Of a stretch of 64,000 bases of DNA, positions 58,391 through 64,000 are shown piece after piece. A program made the translations under genes and the position numbers. Source of the DNA: Chlamydia serpentis. GTDB taxonomy: Bacteria; Chlamydiota; Chlamydiia; Chlamydiales; Chlamydiaceae. Each line of letters begins with the position of its first letter. Positions within the stretch are counted from its first letter, which is position 1. The DNA lies in NCBI RefSeq assembly GCF_900239945.1, contig NZ_LT993738.1, positions 62,001-126,000 on the forward strand. Reading direction: 5' to 3'. The notes under the pieces are model-generated. The model searched no databases and was not told the DNA's origin. It saw nothing but the letters and a program-made list of their open reading frames with translations.

Positions 58391-59146
58391 TCAATCGATC
58401 TTACAATCAGGAATAGAATATAGATAGGGAGAGGTTGCTCCATGTCCTACATCCAATGCTCTGATTATGGTATTTCCTTTAGGAGTCTCAATGTTTGCCC
58501 ATAAAGGAAACGGAGAAATATTAGGTGTGGCAAAATACATTAGTATACTCGTTTCTGATAAGGAACCCCCGTCTTTAGGCCAAAATCCATGCCATGCATC
58601 AGCGGGAACTGGTATGGGTGGAGCTCCTTCAAAGGATACTTTTGGAAACCAAGATTTATTTCCTTTACCCTCTACCTTAATTAAGTGCAAAGGAGCTGGC
58701 GATAGACGGAGTTTAAAAATTTGAGAAAAAAAGGGCACTTCATTGGAGCTCACTATAGGCTCTAGATTCTGGGTGCGAGTGTTTAAAGAAAAAAGATGAG
58801 TACCGTCTGAAGATAGAGAAACAACAAATACTTTGGATGGTGACTTTAACTCGTGAACTGCGGTTTTCCAAGAAACTTTTTCTATTAAAGCACGTTCCTT
58901 ATAGATTATACAGGGAAAATGAATGATCTCTAACCAAACGACTTTAGGAGAGGTAGATTTAATTAAAATAAAAGCCCTTTGAGAGCCCTTGCTTAAAACA
59001 GTATAATCCCCTGACTGGGCTAGAAAAATATTTTCTTGAATTATTTGTGAAGAAGTTATTTTAGAGGCACAAAATGAAGAAAAAGGTATGCAAAAAAAGA
59101 ATGACAAAGAGAGAGTTAAGAAGAGTATTTTTCCTTGCTTTTTCAT
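58391..59146 (-). CDS. Exported hypothetical protein (CT021-like)
   Basis: The 251-residue protein has a clear signal peptide (MKKQGKILFLTLSLSFFF... ending near SSFCAS), so it enters the periplasm. The mature part is beta-rich, with many Ser, Pro and Trp, and no motif I recognise. It lies between lepB and rpmE, as its counterpart CT021 does in C. trachomatis, on the same strand as lepB with a 175-base gap. No good ribosome-binding site is visible before its ATG. Function is unknown. Confidence 0.7.
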   Translation of the reverse strand: MKKQGKILFLTLSLSFFFCIPFSSFCASKITSSQIIQENIFLAQSGDYTVLSKGSQRAFILIKSTSPKVVWLEIIHFPCIIYKERALIEKVSWKTAVHELKSPSKVFVVSLSSDGTHLFSLNTRTQNLEPIVSSNEVPFFSQIFKLRLSPAPLHLIKVEGKGNKSWFPKVSFEGAPPIPVPADAWHGFWPKDGGSLSETSILMYFATPNISPFPLWANIETPKGNTIIRALDVGHGATSPYLYSIPDCKID

Positions 59147-59225
59147 GAGATATTTCTGTAGAATCCCTTCAAATATATCGAGCTATCATTTTCCATAGTA
59201 GGATAGCGATTTTGGAGTTGTCAAT

Positions 59226-59555
59226 ATGAAAAAAAATACCCACCCTGAATACAGACAAGTTTTATTTGTAGATTCTTCGACAGGGTATAAGTTTGTTTGT
59301 GGATCTACATATCAAAGTGAAAAAACAGAAATTTTTGAAGGTCAGGAGTATCCTGTATGTTATGTCAGCGTTTCCTCTTCTTCGCATCCCTTTTTCACTG
59401 GAAGTAAGAAATTTGTTGATGCTGAAGGTAGGGTAGATAAGTTCTTGAAACGCTACAGTAATGTCAGACAATCTGTACAGCAGGCGCAGCCCGAAGAAGA
59501 TAATTTAACTTCTGTTAAGGGAAAGAAAAAAGTTGTAAGTAAGAAAAAGAAGTAA
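59226..59555 (+). CDS. rpmE: 50S ribosomal protein L31, type B, extended
   Basis: L31 bridges the two ribosomal subunits. The first 80 residues fit type B, the zinc-free form: [34 protein letters not shown] and a final [10 protein letters not shown]. The CxxC pair of type A is absent. The total of 109 residues includes a 25-residue tail that ends in a lysine-rich cluster ([12 protein letters not shown]). The tail may contact rRNA. Only this copy is seen here. Confidence 0.92.
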   Translation: MKKNTHPEYRQVLFVDSSTGYKFVCGSTYQSEKTEIFEGQEYPVCYVSVSSSSHPFFTGSKKFVDAEGRVDKFLKRYSNVRQSVQQAQPEEDNLTSVKGKKKVVSKKKK

Positions 59556-59782
59556 GGCTTTTTCTAACGTTTAATTTTATAGAACGCATTGCGGATCCCA
59601 GTGATTTGCAATGTGTTTTCGTTTATAGGCTTTCTCTCTTGCAATGGCTTTTATAATGCGTTATCCTCTTCTAGATGCGTGATAATTTTAAGCAGAAAGC
59701 TGCACAATTCTGTTAGTGTTAGAAGGATTTATTCTTTCAAATGTTGCTTATTATCAATTTTCTCTCATTCTTTTAGGGATTC

Positions 59783-60856
59783 ATGAAGAACAAAATTGCC
59801 GAATATTTAAACCGGTTAGCAGAAATCGAAATAAAAATTTCAAATCCTGAAATTTTTTCTAATTCTAAAGAGTATACTGCTCTTAGTAAGGAACATTCGT
59901 ATCTTCTAGAATTAAAAAATGCATACGATAAGATATTGAATTTAGAAAAGGTGCTTTCTGATGATAAGCAGGCCCTAGCTATTGAGAAGGATCAAGAAAT
60001 GATCGTGATGCTAGAAGAGGGAATTAACGTAAATAAAATAGAGCTAGAGAAATTAAATAAGATATTGGAAAGTTTACTTGTCCCTCCAGATCCTGATGAT
60101 GATTTAAATGTTATTATGGAATTACGAGCAGGTACAGGAGGTGAGGAGGCAGCCCTTTTTGTTGGAGATTGTGTTCGGATGTATCATCTTTATGCTTCGG
60201 CTAAAGGATGGAAATATGAAGTGCTCTCTGTATCTGAATCTGATCTTAAAGGATATAAAGAATATGTTATGGGGATCTCAGGAACTGGAGTTAAGCGTTT
60301 ACTTCAGTATGAAGCAGGTACTCATCGTGTTCAGAGAGTTCCTGAAACAGAAACTCAAGGACGAGTACATACATCTGCAATTACAATAGCAGTTCTCCCC
60401 GAACCCTCAGAAGAAGACACAGAACTCTTCATTAATGAGAAGGATTTAAAAATAGATACATTCAGAGCATCTGGAGCCGGAGGACAGCACGTAAATGTTA
60501 CGGACTCTGCGGTAAGAATTACTCACTTACCTACAGGGGTAGTAGTCACTTGTCAAGATGAACGTAGTCAACATAAAAATAAAGATAAGGCAATGCGTAT
60601 TCTTAAAGCTCGGATTCGTGATGCAGAAATGCAAAAAAGACATAACGAGGCTTCTGCTATGCGTTCTGCTCAAGTAGGTAGCGGAGATCGTTCAGAAAGA
60701 ATTCGCACTTATAATTTTTCGCAAAATCGTGTTACTGATCATAGGATAGGCTTAACTTTATATAGTCTGGATAAAGTTATGGAAGGAGACTTGGATCCAA
60801 TTACGATGGCCTTGGTTAGACATGCGTATCATCAGTTGCTTGAGCATGGAAATTAA
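59783..60856 (+). CDS. prfA: Peptide chain release factor RF-1
   Basis: RF-1 recognises UAA and UAG and triggers peptide release. The GGQ motif lies near residue 235 in [15 protein letters not shown]; its Gln is the methylation target of PrmC, encoded by the next gene. The stop-codon-reading tripeptide region follows the [10 protein letters not shown] segment (near 195), of PxT type. The length of 357 residues is normal. AGGG precedes the ATG. It overlaps prmC by 11 bases. Confidence 0.97.
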   Translation: MKNKIAEYLNRLAEIEIKISNPEIFSNSKEYTALSKEHSYLLELKNAYDKILNLEKVLSDDKQALAIEKDQEMIVMLEEGINVNKIELEKLNKILESLLVPPDPDDDLNVIMELRAGTGGEEAALFVGDCVRMYHLYASAKGWKYEVLSVSESDLKGYKEYVMGISGTGVKRLLQYEAGTHRVQRVPETETQGRVHTSAITIAVLPEPSEEDTELFINEKDLKIDTFRASGAGGQHVNVTDSAVRITHLPTGVVVTCQDERSQHKNKDKAMRILKARIRDAEMQKRHNEASAMRSAQVGSGDRSERIRTYNFSQNRVTDHRIGLTLYSLDKVMEGDLDPITMALVRHAYHQLLEHGN

Positions 60857-61712
60857 AAAAGTTATTGAAGAGGGTATTGCCTATTTAGATTATTACGGCG
60901 TACCTTTATCTCATTCGGAAGCTCTTTATATCCTTATGGATTTGTTAGGACTAAGTTCACGGGCAAAATTGCTAGATCTTTTTGAAATTAATGCATCTAT
61001 GTTGCACGAATATCAAAACCGACTTGTCATAAGAGCTCGACGGTATCCTACCGCCTATCTTCACGGGAAGACTAATTTTTTAGGGCTAACATTAAATGTA
61101 GATTCTAGGGTCCTAATTCCTAGAGCAGAGACCGAGTTGCTTGCTGAGTATATCATTAAGTATCTCATGCTCCACTCTGAGATTCAAACTTTTTATGATA
61201 TTTGTTGTGGCAGTGGATGTTTAGGACTAGCAATAAAAAAATATTGTCCTCATGTTGATGTTGTACTTTCAGATATTTGTCCTAAGGCTATTGCTGTTGC
61301 TAAGATTAATGCAGAAAGTCATGGACTAGATGTCAAAATTCTTCTTGGGGATTTATTTGCTCCCTATGATAGTCCTGCTGACGCTTTTGTATGTAATCCT
61401 CCCTACTTGTCCTTTAACGAAATTATTCGTACAGATCCTGAAGTGCGTTGTTATGAGCCATGGAAGGCTCTTATTGGAGGTCCTACAGGATTAGAGTTTT
61501 ACGAGCGTATAGCTCAAGAATTATTTAAGATTTTGATTCCGAAAGGAGTGGGATGGCTTGAGATTGGTTATAATCAGGGAAAAAGTGTGCAGAATATTTT
61601 TTTGAAAAAAGGCATAGGTGGTCGTATTTATCAAGATTTGTCTGGTCACGATAGGATTTTTTTTCTTGAAATGGATCCAAGAGATCCTGTATCCTCAACA
61701 ATTTATTCTTGA
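60846..61712 (+). CDS. prmC: Release factor glutamine methyltransferase PrmC (HemK)
   Basis: PrmC methylates the GGQ glutamine of release factors using S-adenosylmethionine. The AdoMet site is [14 protein letters not shown], and the substrate-side motif NPPY is in CNPPYLSF. The N-terminal helical domain (1-85) binds the release factor. I place the start at ATG 60846 (288 residues) rather than the frame start at 60822, because [10 protein letters not shown] aligns with the family. The overlap with prfA implies coupled translation of enzyme and substrate. Confidence 0.94.
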   Translation: MEIKKVIEEGIAYLDYYGVPLSHSEALYILMDLLGLSSRAKLLDLFEINASMLHEYQNRLVIRARRYPTAYLHGKTNFLGLTLNVDSRVLIPRAETELLAEYIIKYLMLHSEIQTFYDICCGSGCLGLAIKKYCPHVDVVLSDICPKAIAVAKINAESHGLDVKILLGDLFAPYDSPADAFVCNPPYLSFNEIIRTDPEVRCYEPWKALIGGPTGLEFYERIAQELFKILIPKGVGWLEIGYNQGKSVQNIFLKKGIGGRIYQDLSGHDRIFFLEMDPRDPVSSTIYS

Positions 61713-61726
61713 TTTTTTCTGGATAA

Positions 61727-63073
61727 ATGATTAATTCTTTGTCGCAAAAGTTATCTTCTATTTTTTCTTCTTTAGTTTCTTCTCGTAGAATTAATGAAGA
61801 AAATATTTCTGAGTCTATTCGAGAAGTTCGTTTGGCTCTGTTAGATGCTGACGTAAATTATCATGTCGTTAAGGATTTTATTTCTAAAGTAAAGGAAAAG
61901 GTCCTTGGAGAAGAGATTTGGAAGCATATTTCCCCAGGTCAGCAGTTTATACGTTGTTTGCATGAAGAGTTAACCACATTTTTAAGCAATGATGGAGAAA
62001 AACTTTTGATTGAAGGAATGCCTTCGGTAATTCTTCTTTGTGGTCTCCAAGGGTCGGGAAAAACAACAACAGCTGCTAAACTTGCTGAATATGTAATTAA
62101 AGATCGTAAGGCTAAGAAAGTTCTTGTGGTTCCCTGTGATCTAAAAAGGTTTGCAGCTATAGAGCAATTAAAAATTTTGGTTTCCCAAACAAAAGCTGAA
62201 CTATACCAAACTCAAGAAGATAACCCCGTATCTGTTGTTACTCGCGCGCTTGCCTATGCTAAAGAGCAAGGTCATGATCTTGTTATTCTTGATACTGCAG
62301 GGCGTCTCAATATAGATAACGAACTTATGGAAGAGTTAAGAGCTATACAAAAAGCTTCTCAAGCCAATGAGCGGCTTTTTGTAATGAACCTAGCTATGGG
62401 ACAGGATATTGTAGGAATAGCGCAAGCGTTTGACAAGTATTTAGATCTTACAGGAGTGATTCTCTCGATGACTGATGGGGACGCGCGAGCAGGAGCAGTT
62501 TTTTCAATTAAGCATGTCCTTGGTAAGCCCATTAAATTTGAGGGATGTGGAGAGCGTGTTCAAGATTTGCGTTCTTTTGATCCCCAATCAATGGCCGACC
62601 GTATCCTTGGAATGGGAGATACAATAAACTTCGTTAAAGAAATGCGGCAATATATCTCTGAAGAAGAAGATGCAGAGTTAGGTAAAAAACTTGCTACTGC
62701 AGCTTTTACTTATGAAGATTATTATAAGCAAATGAAAGCATTTCGTCGCATGGGGCCTTTGAGAAAGCTCTTGGGTATGATGCCAGGTTTTAATAATTCT
62801 AATCCAAGTGAAAAGGATTTAGAGGATTCTGAGAAACGGATGAAAACAACAGAAGCAATCATCCTTTCCATGACTCCAGAAGAAAGAAAGGAGCTAGTGG
62901 AATTGGATATGAGCCGTATGAAGAGAATTGCCTCTGGATGTGGTTTAAGTTTAGGCGATGTGAATCAATTCCGTAAACAGATGTTGCAATCTAAAAAGTT
63001 TTTTAAAGGAATGTCTAAAGGAAAAATGGAACAAATGAAGAAAAAAATGTCTGGAGGAAATCAGTGGCGTTAA
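61727..63073 (+). CDS. ffh: Signal recognition particle GTPase Ffh
   Basis: Ffh binds signal sequences of nascent membrane proteins and, with SRP RNA, docks at FtsY. The N domain (1-85) is followed by the G domain with GLQGSGKTTTAAKLA, LDTAGRL and the TDGDARAGA region. The C-terminal M domain is Met-rich (FRKQMLQSKKFFKGMSKGKM). The length of 448 residues is usual. It overlaps the start of rpsP by ten bases. No SRP RNA gene was seen in the window. Confidence 0.97.
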   Translation: MINSLSQKLSSIFSSLVSSRRINEENISESIREVRLALLDADVNYHVVKDFISKVKEKVLGEEIWKHISPGQQFIRCLHEELTTFLSNDGEKLLIEGMPSVILLCGLQGSGKTTTAAKLAEYVIKDRKAKKVLVVPCDLKRFAAIEQLKILVSQTKAELYQTQEDNPVSVVTRALAYAKEQGHDLVILDTAGRLNIDNELMEELRAIQKASQANERLFVMNLAMGQDIVGIAQAFDKYLDLTGVILSMTDGDARAGAVFSIKHVLGKPIKFEGCGERVQDLRSFDPQSMADRILGMGDTINFVKEMRQYISEEEDAELGKKLATAAFTYEDYYKQMKAFRRMGPLRKLLGMMPGFNNSNPSEKDLEDSEKRMKTTEAIILSMTPEERKELVELDMSRMKRIASGCGLSLGDVNQFRKQMLQSKKFFKGMSKGKMEQMKKKMSGGNQWR

Positions 63074-63423
63074 AAATTCGTTTAAGACAACAAGGGCGTA
63101 GAAATCATGTTGTTTATAGATTAGTACTCGCAGATGTCGAGTCTCCTCGTGATGGTAAGTACATAGAATTATTGGGGTGGTATGACCCTCATAGTTCTGT
63201 AAATTATCAGTTGAAAAGTGAACGAATTTTTTATTGGTTAGAACAGGGTGCACAACTTTCTTCAAAAGCTGAAGCTTTAGTAAAACAAGGTGCTCCAGGG
63301 GTTTATAGCGCGCTTGTCTCTAAACAAGAAGCTCGCAAACTAGTTATGCGTAAAAAGCGTCGTGTCTATAGACAACGTCGATCTGCACAAAGAGAAGAAG
63401 CAGCTAAAGCTGCAACTAAATAG
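63064..63423 (+). CDS. rpsP: 30S ribosomal protein S16, extended
   Basis: S16 is an early-assembly protein of the small subunit. The core fits the family: ALKIRLRQQGRRNHVVYRLVLADVESPRDGKYIE and GWYDPHSS. At 119 residues it is about 35 longer than the E. coli protein, with an Arg/Lys/Ala-rich tail (RKKRRVYRQRRSAQREE). The GTG start at 63064 lies inside the end of ffh. It is followed by trmD, the common rpsP-trmD pairing. Confidence 0.95.
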   Translation: MALKIRLRQQGRRNHVVYRLVLADVESPRDGKYIELLGWYDPHSSVNYQLKSERIFYWLEQGAQLSSKAEALVKQGAPGVYSALVSKQEARKLVMRKKRRVYRQRRSAQREEAAKAATK

Positions 63424-63436
63424 GTAATGAACTGGG

Positions 63437-64000
63437 ATGAAGATAGATATACTTTCTTTATTCCCAGGTTATTTTGATGGTCCGCTGCAAACAAGTATTT
63501 TAGGTAGAGCTTTAGAGCAAGGACTCTTAGATGTCCAACTAATAAATCTTCGTGATTTTGGACTCGGCAAATGGAAGCAGGTGGATGATACGCCTTTTGG
63601 TTGTAGTGGGATGCTATTAATGGCGGAGCCTGTTACTTCAGCTATTAGAAGTATAAGAAAAGAAAGTTCTAGGGTAGTCTATCTTTCTCCTCAAGGAGCT
63701 TTATTAACAGCTGAGAAGAGCCGAGAATTAGCTCAGACTGACCATTTGATATTACTCTGTGGTCATTATGAAGGTATTGACGAGCGTGCTATCGAGAGCG
63801 AAGTAGATGAAGAAATTAGTATTGGGGACTATGTTCTAACTAATGGTGCAGTTGCTGCTCTTGTCCTTATCGATGCGGTCTCGCGCTTTGTTCCTGGTGT
63901 TTTAGGGAATCAAGAAAGTGCTGAAAGCGATTCTTTAGAAAACGGCTTATTAAAAGGGCCTCAGTATACACGTCCTAGAATATTTGAAGGGAAAGCGGTT
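63437..64000 (+). CDS. trmD: tRNA (guanine-37-N1) methyltransferase, cut by window end
   Basis: TrmD methylates G37 next to the anticodon to prevent frameshifts. The frame opens at ATG 63437, 14 bases after rpsP, with [13 protein letters not shown]. Later segments match the knotted SPOUT fold: [51 protein letters not shown], and the catalytic Asp in [10 protein letters not shown], followed by PQYTRP. It is open to the last base with 188 codons, so about the last third or more lies outside. Confidence 0.95.
   Translation, partial: MKIDILSLFPGYFDGPLQTSILGRALEQGLLDVQLINLRDFGLGKWKQVDDTPFGCSGMLLMAEPVTSAIRSIRKESSRVVYLSPQGALLTAEKSRELAQTDHLILLCGHYEGIDERAIESEVDEEISIGDYVLTNGAVAALVLIDAVSRFVPGVLGNQESAESDSLENGLLKGPQYTRPRIFEGKAV

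Noticed and set aside
59589-59786. 65-codon plus-strand frame before prfA
   Set aside because: It is Cys/Ser/Phe-rich low-information sequence with no ribosome-binding site, and it overlaps the prfA start and its own AGGG site. Probably chance.
1-64000. CRISPR arrays, insertion sequences, prophage, rRNA genes
   Set aside because: No regularly spaced repeats, transposase motifs, phage proteins or rRNA sequences were seen on reading both strands.

Overview
This window is a stretch of a Chlamydia chromosome (family Chlamydiaceae, obligate intracellular). The evidence is the archaeal/vacuolar-type (V-type) ATPase operon, a double-length UvrA, a PknD kinase, an oversized type I signal peptidase, several hydrophobic inclusion-membrane-like proteins, and proteins I recognise as counterparts of the C. 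trachomatis hypothetical genes CT303, CT309, CT311, CT312, CT016, CT017 and CT021. The order pknD-uvrA-pyk-htrB, with cydAB and ileS-lepB-prfA-ffh further on, matches what I recall of the C. pneumoniae / former Chlamydophila layout rather than C. trachomatis. I cannot fix the species from the sequence alone.

Layout. 1-2.0 kb: a sparse AT-rich stretch with one exported coiled-coil protein, one 39-residue membrane peptide and about 1 kb with no convincing gene. 2.0-3.6 kb: a tRNA with anticodon CAU, a SufE-like sulfur-transfer protein and an Inc-like membrane protein, all on the minus strand. 3.8-16.9 kb: the core gene-expression block on the plus strand (infA, tRNA-Thr, tuf, tRNA-Trp, secE, nusG, rplKAJL, rpoB, rpoC), with promoter-like sites and three clear hairpin terminators or attenuators. 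16.9-19.1 kb: transaldolase, a zinc-ribbon protein and a secreted CT311-like protein. 19.4-27.6 kb: the V-type ATPase operon. 27.7-33.4 kb: valS and pknD. 33.5-38.9 kb: uvrA (minus), then pyk (plus). 40.7-44.5 kb (minus): dacA-cdaR (cyclic di-AMP synthase and regulator), a small two-helix Inc-like protein and an HtrB/LpxL acyltransferase. 44.6-47.0 kb: cytochrome bd oxidase (cydAB).

47.1-53.0 kb is the most lineage-specific part. It holds a two-SH3-domain exported protein (Ctad1/CT017-like), a double zinc-knuckle protein, a PIN-PhoH ATPase, a membrane-anchored macrodomain protein and tmRNA with a good promoter. 53.2-64.0 kb: ileS, lepB, a CT021-like exported protein, rpmE (type B), prfA, prmC, ffh, rpsP and the first part of trmD, which runs off the window.

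Most of the window is conserved housekeeping. The best candidates for new biology are the Inc-like macrodomain protein (50944-52332), the SufE/Inc-like coupled pair, the degenerate second half of UvrA, and the C-terminal extension of the HtrB acyltransferase. I found no CRISPR array, insertion sequence, prophage or rRNA gene. Many starts were moved downstream of the longest open frame on the basis of ribosome-binding sites and family lengths, and each case is noted.
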